Assembly: GCF_001368915.1 (NCBI RefSeq)
Contig: NZ_CSTE01000001.1
Span: 1-64,000, forward strand
DNA length: 64,000 nucleotides
Reading direction: 5' to 3'
DNA from: Haloferax massiliensis
GTDB taxonomy: Archaea > Halobacteriota > Halobacteria > Halobacteriales > Haloferacaceae
Shown here: positions 34,858 to 42,664 of the stretch, one piece after another
Layout of the letters: the number at the start of each line of letters is the position of its first letter
Position numbering within the stretch: position 1 is the stretch's first letter
The notes under the pieces: generated by a model
The model's database searches: none
What the model saw: only the letters and a program-made list of their open reading frames with translations
What the model was told of the DNA's origin: nothing
Position numbers and translations under genes: made by a program

Positions 34858-35553
34858 TCAGGCGTCGCCTCCGCGCGATTCGACCGCGAGGCCGGCGAGG
34901 ACGCCGACGACGGCCGCGACGATGATGTCGAGGTGGAACGGGACGCCCGCGACGACGACGCCGGTGGCGACGAGGCCGCCGACCAGACACGACGCGCCGG
35001 ACGCGCGGTCCTTCAGCGTGGGGACGAGCAGGGCGAGAAAGACCAGCGGTGCGGCGAAGTCGAACCCCCACTCCGGCGGGAGTCCGGAGCCGAGGAGCGC
35101 GCCGGCGACGGTCGTCACCTGCCAGACGAGCCACAGCGACGCGCCCGCGCCGAAATAGTACGCGAAGCGGTCGGTCTCGCCGTCGCGGCCGTAGCGGGCG
35201 ATGGACACCGCGTACGCCTGGTCGGTCAGGAGGTACGACGCGAGCGCCTTCGACCGGGCGGTCAGGTCGCGGAAGTACGGCGCGATGGAGGCCGAGTACA
35301 TCATCGTCCGGAGGTTGATGACGACCGCCGTTCCGACGACGATGGCCAGCGGCGCGTCCGCGCCGAGGAGTTCTATCATGGCGAGTTGCGACGCGCCCGC
35401 GAAGACGAGGCTGGAGAAGCCGAGGGCGTGCGCGACCGACAACCCCTGTTCGACGGCCGCGACGCCGGCGACGAGGCCGAACGGCGCGATGCCGAGTTGG
35501 AGCGGCCCCGCGGCCCGAACGCCGTCGAGGAGGTCGGAAGAAACGGTTGGCAT
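34858..35553 (-). CDS. azlC: AzlC, branched-chain amino acid export large subunit
   Basis: 231 residues. AzlC motifs: PLQLGIAPFGLVAGVAAVEQ, SSLVFAGASQLAMIELLGADAPL, NLRTMMYSASIAPYFRD and LTDQAYAVSIARY. Seven or so membrane helices are visible. It is the first gene of the azlCD pair. The substrate specificity is not determined by sequence. Confidence 0.94.
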   Translation of the reverse strand: MPTVSSDLLDGVRAAGPLQLGIAPFGLVAGVAAVEQGLSVAHALGFSSLVFAGASQLAMIELLGADAPLAIVVGTAVVINLRTMMYSASIAPYFRDLTARSKALASYLLTDQAYAVSIARYGRDGETDRFAYYFGAGASLWLVWQVTTVAGALLGSGLPPEWGFDFAAPLVFLALLVPTLKDRASGASCLVGGLVATGVVVAGVPFHLDIIVAAVVGVLAGLAVESRGGDA

Positions 35554-35620
35554 CTGTCGGTAGCAGGTCGTCGTCCCCGAAATAGGCGTCTATCGTCGGG
35601 CGGATTGCCGGCTTTTCCGC

Positions 35621-36061
35621 CTACCGACTGACGACGGCGACCTCGCGGATTTCGAGCGCCGTCTCGAACTCGTCGCGGCGGTCGGCGTCCGCGCCGACGC
35701 GCCGGAGGTGCTCGGCGTGTGCCCGGCGGACGGCGTCGACCTCGCGGTGCGAGAAGTCGAGGTCGAGTCCCTTCGTGTCCCAGTGGCCGAGCGGGACGAG
35801 GTACACCGCCGTCTCGTCGTCCTCGTGGACGCATTCGAACTCCTGTGCGTACTCGCCGGCACGCCCGTCGAGATACGCCTGCGCCCGGTCGAGCAACAGC
35901 GGGAGATTGCTGGCTGGGACGCTCGCCTTCGCGGCCGCGAGCATGATGGCCGTGCCGTCGAGGGCACCGCCGCGGGGCGCGCCGTCGTCGCCGTCCGGCG
36001 CGAGGCGTTCGCTGAGTCGTTCGCGCCCCGGTTGCCGCTCACCGTCTGCTCCCACGGTCAT
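35621..36061 (-). CDS. Conserved haloarchaeal protein of the SAMP3 operon, 146 residues
   Basis: MTVGADGERQPGRERLSERL, then an acidic domain with AIMLAAAKASVPASNLPLLLDRAQAYLDGRAGEYAQ, VHEDDETAVYLVPLGHWD and VDAVRRAHAEHLRRVGADAD. It is soluble, with no known motif. The ATG overlaps the stop of the 85-residue gene (ATGA), and that gene follows samp3 by one base. The three are therefore translationally coupled, and a role tied to ubiquitin-like modification or sulfur transfer is inferred only from this linkage. Confidence 0.75.
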   Translation of the reverse strand: MTVGADGERQPGRERLSERLAPDGDDGAPRGGALDGTAIMLAAAKASVPASNLPLLLDRAQAYLDGRAGEYAQEFECVHEDDETAVYLVPLGHWDTKGLDLDFSHREVDAVRRAHAEHLRRVGADADRRDEFETALEIREVAVVSR

Positions 36062-36315
36062 CCCCCCGCGCGCATCGCTTTCTGCGCGAACCGCTCGACG
36101 AGGTCGTCGAGCGTCTCCTCGTCGCCCTCGAACGAGAGCTGTACCTCGGTGAGTTGGATACTGCTCGTTATCGTGACCTCCTCGGTCTCGATATCGACGG
36201 CCCAGTCGGGACCGACCACGCGGCCGTCGCCGTCGGCTTCGCCCCCGAGTCCTTCGAGGTACTGAATCGCGAGTCGGGTGGAGATGCCGCGAAACGCCCG
36301 CTGTCGGCGCGCCAC
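36058..36315 (-). CDS. Small protein with C-terminal diglycine, SAMP-like candidate
   Basis: 85 residues from a GTG start at 36315 (MARRQRAFRGISTRLAIQYL). It ends FAQKAMRAGG, a C-terminal Gly-Gly as in ubiquitin-like modifiers, and contains alternating beta-strand patterns (WAVDIETEEVTITSSIQLTE, VQLSFEG). I recall that the H. volcanii neighbour of SAMP3 was listed among beta-grasp proteins with a terminal diglycine; that was not checked here. It is in an operon one base after samp3. Confidence 0.78.
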   Translation of the reverse strand: MARRQRAFRGISTRLAIQYLEGLGGEADGDGRVVGPDWAVDIETEEVTITSSIQLTEVQLSFEGDEETLDDLVERFAQKAMRAGG

Positions 36316-36316
36316 G

Positions 36317-36595
36317 TCAGCCCCCCGCGACCGGCGGGAAGACGCTCACGGCGTCCCCGTCGTCGAGCGTCGTGGCCATCCCGTCGAGGTGAACCACCTC
36401 GCGCCCGTTTTTCAGCACGTTCACGTGCGGTTTGACCTCGCCGTCTTCGATGAGTCGCCCGGCGAGGCCGTCGTACTCCGCTTCCAGCGACCGGAGGACG
36501 TCGCCGACCGTCGCGTCGTCGTCGACCCGCCACGAGATGGACTTCTGGCCGACCACCTCCCGAAACGTCGCAAAGAAGCGCAATTCGAGTTCCAT
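36317..36595 (-). CDS. samp3: SAMP3, small archaeal ubiquitin-like modifier protein
   Basis: 92 residues from the ATG at 36595 (MELELRFFATFREVVGQKSI), ending SVFPPVAGG. It is a beta-grasp fold of the MoaD/ThiS type with the C-terminal Gly-Gly required for adenylation by the E1-like UbaA. It matches H. volcanii SAMP3 as recalled. It is conjugated to lysines, including on the molybdopterin synthase subunit MoaE, and cleaved by JAMM proteases. First gene of a three-gene operon. The upstream ATG at 36766 adds sequence without coding signal. Confidence 0.95.
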   Translation of the reverse strand: MELELRFFATFREVVGQKSISWRVDDDATVGDVLRSLEAEYDGLAGRLIEDGEVKPHVNVLKNGREVVHLDGMATTLDDGDAVSVFPPVAGG

Positions 36596-36864
36596 ACCCC
36601 TTTTCGGCGTCCCCGAGACAAAAAGGTACGTCGCGGAGGCGCGAGGAAATCCAAGCATCGTCACCGGAGACAGAAATGCATATAAATCACAATTATGGTG
36701 TCGGGACGTTCTCAACCAACTAAGTCGTTCGGGCCGAGAAACGTTTCGGAAAAACGCACTTCTCAAACGGCTTTGATACCGATTCGGGGTGAATCGAGGC
36801 GAGATGGTCGGTCCGTTCGGCGACGGTCGGCCCGTCCCGAGTTGGTGCCGAGCGGGCCGCCCGA

Positions 36865-37065
36865 TTACCGTCCCGCGTCGCGGACTTCGATGCGGCCGAC
36901 GGACTCGACGGTGACGACGAGGTCGGCGTAGTCGAATTCGAGCGACGCGCCCGATACGCGCGGCGCACCGGGCGTGTCGCAGCCGAACAGGGCGTCGAGG
37001 GCGTCGGTGTCTACGTGCTCTGTGAGCGGCGGTAACTCCGCGTCGCGGCGGGTGTGTTCGTTCAC
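36865..37065 (-). CDS. ddfA: HalOD1-domain protein (probable DdfA-type shape regulator), 5' end unclear
   Basis: The GTG at 37065 gives 66 residues (MNEHTRRDAELPPLTEHVDT to GRIEVRDAGR). The same frame stays open upstream to a TAG at 37231-37233. It encodes typical HalOD1 N-terminal sequence: LRDEFEPTRVWYDCERTEPV, then SEAVVAAV. There is no ATG, GTG or TTG in that upstream part. In-frame ATA (37198-37200), preceded by GAGGAGAC, or ATC (37162-37167) stand where a start would be expected. HalOD1 is a haloarchaeal output domain. By position between samp3 and sph3 this is the H. volcanii disk-determining factor gene ddfA as I recall it. It may be start-lost, use an unusual initiator, or be expressed as the short form. 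Confidence 0.55.
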   Translation of the reverse strand: MNEHTRRDAELPPLTEHVDTDALDALFGCDTPGAPRVSGASLEFDYADLVVTVESVGRIEVRDAGR

Positions 37066-37520
37066 GGCCGCGACGACCGCCTCAGAGACGGGCTCGGTAC
37101 GCTCGCAGTCGTACCAAACCCGTGTCGGTTCGAACTCGTCTCGGAGCTGCGTGTCAGATTTGATGATAGCTTCGTCCCCCCAGTATCGTCTGTTCGATAT
37201 GTCTCCTCTATCTGTTATATTTCTTGCGTACTATCGGTATGTGCCCGCGATGGTGATAAAATAGCACAATACTAAAATTCGGGAGACGGTACTGAACGGT
37301 TCGAGCGGGGCGAATCACCGAGGCGGTCGAGCCGAGGGAGCGGTCGAAACGGTCACGGGACACGTCGCCGCGAGTCTATCGCGCCCGCTGTCTGTGTCAC
37401 GCCGCTCCTGTCGCAGGATGGGGTTCGACGGGAACCGAGCGAGACGCAGTCGGACGGGAGCAAAACGAAGCGGAGACGCGGAACGCGGCGCGGACTGCCC
37501 GCGGTCACGGTCCGGTGGGG
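37066..37520. other. 455-nt region between sph3 and the HalOD1 gene
   Basis: The first ~135 nt (37066-37200) appear to be the unassigned 5' coding part of the HalOD1 gene. The stretch 37190-37290 is AT-rich for this genome and, on the minus strand, has GCTATTTTATCACC, a plausible promoter for the HalOD1 gene. The remainder up to sph3 has no supported gene. Confidence 0.5.
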
Positions 37521-39482
37521 TCAGGCGGTCGGCGTCACGTCGGTGCCCCACGTGACGCGACGGTACGACGCGTCGAGGGCCTGGGCGTCCTCCGGGAGGA
37601 GCGCCGCGACGAGGAACGTCGAGTACTGCTCGAAGTGGTCGACCAGCGCGGCGATGCGCTCGGCGTCGATGGCCTCGACCGAGTCGAGGAGCATGAACGG
37701 GACGGTCTCGTACACCTCGTGGACGAGGTAGCCCGCGAGGGCGAACACGAGGCCGACGACCTCGCGCTCGCTCTCGCTGAGGTGGTCGATGGAGTCCTCG
37801 TACACCGCGCCGGAGTCCGACGCGCGGACGATGTGGAGTTCGAACTGGGTCTTGTCGACCTTGCGACGGCCCTCGCGGACCCGGCGTTCGACCCGCTCCA
37901 GCCAGACGCGCTCGATGTTGTCGTAGCCGAGGAGACCGAGCACCGTCTCCATCTCCTCGTTGAACGACTCGACCGCCGCGGTCGTGAGCGAGCGGATTCG
38001 GGTCCGCGCGGTTTCGAGTTCCTCGTCCACCTGCGCGCGTTCGGTTTCGAGTTCCTCGCGCTCGTCGAACCGGGCGTCGAGCGCGTCGAGGTCGTCGTGA
38101 ACGGACGCGAGTTCGTCGCGCTTCCGGTCGAGCGCGAACTCGACCTCGTTGAGCTCCTTGTGGAGTTCGATGAGGTTCCCCTCGGCCTGTCCGCGGAGGT
38201 CCGACGCGTCGGCTTCGAGCGCTTCGACCCGCTCGGCGAGCTCCTCGCGCCGCTCGGTCAGCGACTCGATCTGCCCGGTCCGGCGGTCGAGTTCGTCTTC
38301 GAGTCGCCGGAGCTTGTCGCGGAGGTTCCGGCGGTCGCGCTCGGCCCGTTCGGCGGCCCGCATCGACCGTTCGAGTTCGTCGAGTTCGCGGCGGAGTTCG
38401 GCGCGCTCCTCGCGTTTTTCGTCTCTGACCTCGCGGAGGCGGTCGGTCGTCCCCCGAATCTGGTCGCGGTCGACCTCGGTGCCGCAGGTCCAGCAGGTGG
38501 TGGTCTCCGACGAGACGAGCCGGTCGGTCACCGAGCCGTCGCCGCCGACCCGGCCGAGCGAGTCCTCGACGAGGTCGGCCTTCCCGTCGAGCACGTCCTC
38601 CGTGTACTGGACGACGGTCTGGAGCTCCGAAATCGTCGAGTTGAGCGACTCGATGCGCGACCGAATCGACTCGATGCGGTCGCTCGCCTCGCCGGGGTCG
38701 ACCGCCTCGGCGTCGAACGAATCGAGCTCCGTCTGTAGCTCGCCGCGCTCCTCGCGGAGCGATTCGACGCTCTCGCGCTCGCTTTGCAGGCGGAAGCGGA
38801 CGGTTTCGAGGTCCGACCGCGCCGACTGGAGATCGGACAGCACCTCGTCCAACGCCGCCTGATTCTCGCGCTGGGTCTCGACCGTCCGGTCTTCGGCCTC
38901 GATTTCGGCTTCGAGGTCGTCGCGCTCGGCTTCGAACTCCTCGATTTCGGCTTCGAGGTCGTCGCGTTTCGATTCGAGCGACCGCCGGTCGGCTTCGAGC
39001 GAGTCGAGCGAGTCGAGTCGCGTTTCGACCTGCGAGCGCCGCGACCGGAGACGCTCGATTTCGGCCTCGATGGCCTCGGTGTCGACCGGGGCCATGATGA
39101 CGTCGTGGAGGTCGCGCTCGGCGACGACCGCCCGACGCGCCTCGTTCGAGCCGAGGAGGAACGCAAAGCGGTCCGCCGTCGTCGTGTCTCGCAGGTACGG
39201 CGTCCCGTCGGTCGAGACCGTACCGTTCTCGCGCGAGAGGATGCGGGTGTACGTCCGGCCGTCGAGTTCGAGTTCGACCGTCCCCTCGTCGGCGTCGCCC
39301 TTGAGACTGACCGCGTCGCTCCCGCACGCTCCCATGAGCGCGCGAAGGAAGGACGTTCGGTTCGTCGCGTTGCGGCCGGTGAGAACGGTGACGCCGGGGT
39401 CGAGTCTGACGGTCCGCTCGTCGATACCGCCGATGTTTCGTATGCGGACAGTCGCTGCCTGAAGTGCCTCTGAATCGTTCAT
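37521..39482 (-). CDS. sph3: Sph3, archaea-specific SMC-related ATPase
   Basis: 653 residues from the ATG at 39482 (MNDSEALQAATVRIRNIGG). An N-terminal ABC half has a divergent Walker A, TGRNATNRTSFLRAL, where the usual GxGKS/T reads NATNRTS. Two long coiled coils (about 150-290 and 350-500) surround a hinge with a single TTCWTCGTEVD. The C-terminal half has the signature LSESEREVVGLVFALAGYL and the Walker B-like FMLLDSVEAIDAER. This is the haloarchaeal SMC-like family partnered with RdfA. In H. volcanii Sph3 is implicated in rod shape (recalled). It is co-transcribed with rdfA (35-nt gap). Confidence 0.93.
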   Translation of the reverse strand: MNDSEALQAATVRIRNIGGIDERTVRLDPGVTVLTGRNATNRTSFLRALMGACGSDAVSLKGDADEGTVELELDGRTYTRILSRENGTVSTDGTPYLRDTTTADRFAFLLGSNEARRAVVAERDLHDVIMAPVDTEAIEAEIERLRSRRSQVETRLDSLDSLEADRRSLESKRDDLEAEIEEFEAERDDLEAEIEAEDRTVETQRENQAALDEVLSDLQSARSDLETVRFRLQSERESVESLREERGELQTELDSFDAEAVDPGEASDRIESIRSRIESLNSTISELQTVVQYTEDVLDGKADLVEDSLGRVGGDGSVTDRLVSSETTTCWTCGTEVDRDQIRGTTDRLREVRDEKREERAELRRELDELERSMRAAERAERDRRNLRDKLRRLEDELDRRTGQIESLTERREELAERVEALEADASDLRGQAEGNLIELHKELNEVEFALDRKRDELASVHDDLDALDARFDEREELETERAQVDEELETARTRIRSLTTAAVESFNEEMETVLGLLGYDNIERVWLERVERRVREGRRKVDKTQFELHIVRASDSGAVYEDSIDHLSESEREVVGLVFALAGYLVHEVYETVPFMLLDSVEAIDAERIAALVDHFEQYSTFLVAALLPEDAQALDASYRRVTWGTDVTPTA

Positions 39483-39517
39483 GTGTCGGATGTTGGTGTG
39501 TTGGAGAGCCCGAACCG

Positions 39518-40162
39518 CTACTCGTCTCCGTCGTGGTCGCAGTCGCAGTGCCCGGATGAGAGGAGCGCCGTCGGGGTCATTCGCGTGTCGCAGTCGGTAC
39601 AGGTGACTCTGATGTCGACTTCGACCTCGTACGCGCCGATGAAGACCTCCTCGGCCTTCACTAGGCGGTCGATAACGTCGATAGTCACGGTGCGAAGTCG
39701 GGACCGGAGCTTTCGAACCGTCGCGAGTCCCGACTCGGTCGCATCCGTCTCGTCGTCGGTGTCGTCGCGTTCGACGTTTCGGTGTCGCTTGAGGTAGTTG
39801 TACACCGACTGGTAGGAGATGATGTCGGCCTCTAACTGCTCGACATCGACGCCGCGCTCGCGGAGCGTGTTCCGCGCGTCGGTGCGGCTCCCCGCGGTCA
39901 CGTCGTCGCTCGTCAGGAGTCGGTAGAAGTTCTCCGCCTCCCCTTCGAGGACGTGCGCGCCGGCCTCGTCGAGCGCGGCCCGGACGAGTCGCTCGTTCAC
40001 GTCGCCTTCCAGTTCGCGGAGGCTCCGTTGTGGTCGCCCCTCGCCGAGCCACGCGTCGACGAGGTCGTCGCCGAGGCCGTCGAGCCCGTACCGGTCCGCG
40101 ATGCGTTCTATCTTCGGACCTCGGCCGCCGCGGCGGGATACCGTCCTTCCAGAGTCTCGCAT
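39518..40162 (-). CDS. rdfA: RdfA, rod-determining factor
   Basis: 214 residues. The N-terminal helical domain has PKIERIADRYGLDGLGDDLVDAWLGEG and LRELEGDVNERLVRAALDEAG. The central LRERGVDVEQLEADIISYQSVYNYL is followed by VTIDVIDRLVKAEEVFIGAYEV. A C-terminal zinc-ribbon-like motif is CTDCDTRMTPTALLSSGHCDCDHDGDE. It matches the RdfA family, whose member at this locus in H. volcanii is required for rod formation (from memory). It is cytoplasmic and likely acts with Sph3. Two palindromes lie in its upstream region. Confidence 0.92.
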   Translation of the reverse strand: MRDSGRTVSRRGGRGPKIERIADRYGLDGLGDDLVDAWLGEGRPQRSLRELEGDVNERLVRAALDEAGAHVLEGEAENFYRLLTSDDVTAGSRTDARNTLRERGVDVEQLEADIISYQSVYNYLKRHRNVERDDTDDETDATESGLATVRKLRSRLRTVTIDVIDRLVKAEEVFIGAYEVEVDIRVTCTDCDTRMTPTALLSSGHCDCDHDGDE

Positions 40163-40353
40163 TGTGGCCTCGCTGGCAAAAGCTTGGGGTGCAACACCCT
40201 AAACGTTACTTATGGATTATCAGAGATGATAAAACTAGAACACAAGCGATTTACACGAGCTACGCTCCGGTTCTCACGGATTTCGGAGAGATACAGAGAA
40301 ACGTCAGCGGGCTGGGAAACCGCGCGCCGCCCGACCGCGGTCGAGTTCGGCCG
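40163..40353. promoter_or_regulatory. rdfA upstream region with two palindromes
   Basis: The 191-nt region between the divergently arranged upstream side of rdfA and the end of the DUF1616 gene contains GGGTG-CAA-CACCC (40187-40199) and TTATCA-GAGA-TGATAA (40217-40232). Both are perfect inverted repeats 25-70 nt before the rdfA start, the usual placement of promoter/operator elements. The second overlaps AT-rich sequence suited to a TATA box. Confidence 0.5.
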
Positions 40354-42447
40354 TCAGTTCTCGCGAACTGTCACCCAGAGGTGGACCTCCCGGTAGGCGT
40401 TGTCGACCGTCGGCGACGCCGGCGGCGCGCCCTCGTAGAGGAGGTACGTCAGTCGCAGGCGCTCGCCCGTCATCGTCGGGCGAACCTCGTGTGGCTCGTG
40501 CCACGTCTCGTTGCGTTCGAGCCGGGGAGTGAACGTCCGGAGCCGCTCGGACTCCACGACGGTCGTCGAGTTGTTCGACACCTCGACGCGCTGGAGCATC
40601 GCGACGACGGTGTAGTTCATCGCCCGATGTTCCCGATTGCCGACGCCGAGGACGAGCGACGCGGACTCGCCGCGGACGAGTTCCTCCGGGTAGCTGTCGG
40701 CGGTGAGTTCGCTGTCACCGTCTTGGGTCAGGAGGTACAGCTCGGTGAACGACTCGCCGTTTTTCGGCACCGCCACCGCGTAGCCGACGCTGGCGGACGC
40801 GAGGACCACGCTCACCACGAGGACGACGTTCAGCATCGCGTCCGTCCGCGACGCCGGCTCGAACAGTTCGTCGCGCGCGGCGGCGACCCAGCGCTCGTAC
40901 GGGACCACGAGCCGCTCGTCCTCGGGGAGCGCCGACCGCCGGGCCGCCGCGAACGCCGTGGCGACGAGCGCGAAGCCGCACACGACGACGAGGATGGGAA
41001 CGAGTCGAATCCCCCACGGCGTGAAGTTGAGGACGAGACCGAAAAGCGGGACGACCGCGATGCTCGTCCCGAACGACAGCGCCACCCGCTCGATGCCGTC
41101 GATACCGTCAATCCGCTCGTGGCCCTCATCGGCGTCTATCGGCGGGCCGCGCTCGGGGAACAGCGCCGCGATGAGCGCGTAGCCGGGGGCGAAAAGCAAG
41201 AACGCGAGGCCGACGGTCGACTGGCCGCTCGCGTCCGTCGCCGCCGCGGTCGCCGGCGACCCGGCGAACGTCGCGGAAAGCGGGTAGTCGGTCACCGGCG
41301 ACCCGTTCACGCGAATCGTCGCGCGGGCCGAGACGGCGTCGGCGTAGCCGTAGGGCGACGCGGACGGCTCCGAGAGGTCCGCGGTCGCGTTCACCTGCGA
41401 GACGGCGACGGGGACGGCCCGCTCCGTCGCCTGATACATCGACGTGTCGTTCGGGAGGTACCGGACCACGAGCGACGAGGTACCGGCCGGAATTCGCGTC
41501 GGCCGGTAGGTCAGTTCGAACGAGCCGTCGGCGTCGACCGCGGCTCGAACCGTCTGCCCGCCGACCGCGAAGCGGGCGGTCGTCGCCTGTACCGGCGTGC
41601 CGTTATCTGCGACGAGCGACCCCGAGAGGACGAGCGGGTCGACAAAGGAGATGTCCCGGTCGTAGTCGTCGACGCCGAGACGGGTGGCGACGAACTCGCG
41701 GGAGACGATCTCCTCGCGCCGTTCGGAGACGTTCGCCTGCACCGCCTCGATTTGGGCGCTGCTGTCGGTCAGGTCGCTGTCGGTTCGGTTCGAAATCGCG
41801 TCGAACGCCGCCAACAGTCGGTCGGACTGCGTTTCGCCGTCCTCGGCGAGGCGCGTCAGTTCGCGGGCGAGTTCGCGGGCGCGCTCGTCGTCTCCCGCCT
41901 GCCTCGCCGCCTCGTACTCGCGGCGCGTCTCGCGGAACTCGCTGACGGTGTCGACGTACTCCCGTTGGGTCTCCCCGACGGTGCGGTACTCCTCGCCCGC
42001 GCCGTCGCCGCCGGCCTCGCCCTCAACGTCGACGTACTTGGCCAGCGAGTCGTCGTAGTCGTCGCCGAGCGCCGCCCTCGCGGCCTCGTACTCGCCTCGG
42101 CTGAGTCGCAGGCTGCTCGCGCTGATGTCGCCGTTGAGCTCGCCCGAGAGGTACGAAAGCAGGCGGTCGAGTTCGTTCTCGTCGCCGACCTCGTCGGGGT
42201 TCTCGTGGAGGACGCCGGTGCTGTTGTTCGTCTCGTTGGCGGTCTGTCGCGGCGGCCCCGCGGCCGGCCCGAGCGCCGAAACGCGGCCGGTGTCCGGGCC
42301 GAGAGACGCCGGTGCGGCCGCCCCGTCCCCGGACGCAGCGGGAACCGCGCCCGCGGAAACCACGGTCACGGGCGCTGTCGCGACGAGACAGGCGACGACG
42401 AACATCGTCCAAAGCAACCGCGCGGGGCGGCCCGATTCTCCACGCAC
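40354..42447 (-). CDS. DUF1616-type membrane protein with Ig-like N-terminal half (apparent chimera)
   Basis: 697 residues. Signal peptide (LLWTMFVVACLVATAPVTVVSA), a helical stretch around residues 105-215, then an immunoglobulin-like region (FVDPLVLSGSLVADNGTPVQ, SFELTYRPTRIPAGTSSL). About residue 409 the sequence passes abruptly from TDASGQ into STVGLAFLLFAPGYALIAAL, the characteristic core of DUF1616 with the PGYAL motif. The first DUF1616 helices are missing. The C-terminal part has two or three more helices and an extracytoplasmic beta domain ending VHLWVTVREN. The join looks like an in-frame deletion that fused two neighbouring genes. Confidence 0.8.
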   Translation of the reverse strand: MRGESGRPARLLWTMFVVACLVATAPVTVVSAGAVPAASGDGAAAPASLGPDTGRVSALGPAAGPPRQTANETNNSTGVLHENPDEVGDENELDRLLSYLSGELNGDISASSLRLSRGEYEAARAALGDDYDDSLAKYVDVEGEAGGDGAGEEYRTVGETQREYVDTVSEFRETRREYEAARQAGDDERARELARELTRLAEDGETQSDRLLAAFDAISNRTDSDLTDSSAQIEAVQANVSERREEIVSREFVATRLGVDDYDRDISFVDPLVLSGSLVADNGTPVQATTARFAVGGQTVRAAVDADGSFELTYRPTRIPAGTSSLVVRYLPNDTSMYQATERAVPVAVSQVNATADLSEPSASPYGYADAVSARATIRVNGSPVTDYPLSATFAGSPATAAATDASGQSTVGLAFLLFAPGYALIAALFPERGPPIDADEGHERIDGIDGIERVALSFGTSIAVVPLFGLVLNFTPWGIRLVPILVVVCGFALVATAFAAARRSALPEDERLVVPYERWVAAARDELFEPASRTDAMLNVVLVVSVVLASASVGYAVAVPKNGESFTELYLLTQDGDSELTADSYPEELVRGESASLVLGVGNREHRAMNYTVVAMLQRVEVSNNSTTVVESERLRTFTPRLERNETWHEPHEVRPTMTGERLRLTYLLYEGAPPASPTVDNAYREVHLWVTVREN

Positions 42448-42664
42448 TACCCGTAGCCAGACGGGGGGAGCTAATGGGTTTTGGCATTCGGCTGACGCTC
42501 CGCGGACGGGCGAGTCACGTGATTCGCAGACTGCGCGGGGTTAACAACCGATTTAACGGTTGATTGACCCCTCGGGTCAGCCCCGACTCGTCGGGGGCCA
42601 CGCGGCCGACAGCGGCCCGCGCCAACACAAACATTCAACTTGGCCGGCACGAATCGAATCCACG

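Noticed and set aside
33721-35631. 636-residue plus-strand ORF over azlCD and a membrane protein
   Set aside because: It is complementary to genes with clear AzlC/AzlD signatures; its composition is typical of antisense frames in high-GC DNA.
40030-42456. 808-residue plus-strand ORF across rdfA and the DUF1616 gene
   Set aside because: It spans several genuine minus-strand genes and their promoter, has Arg/Asp-rich low-complexity sequence, and no recognisable motif.
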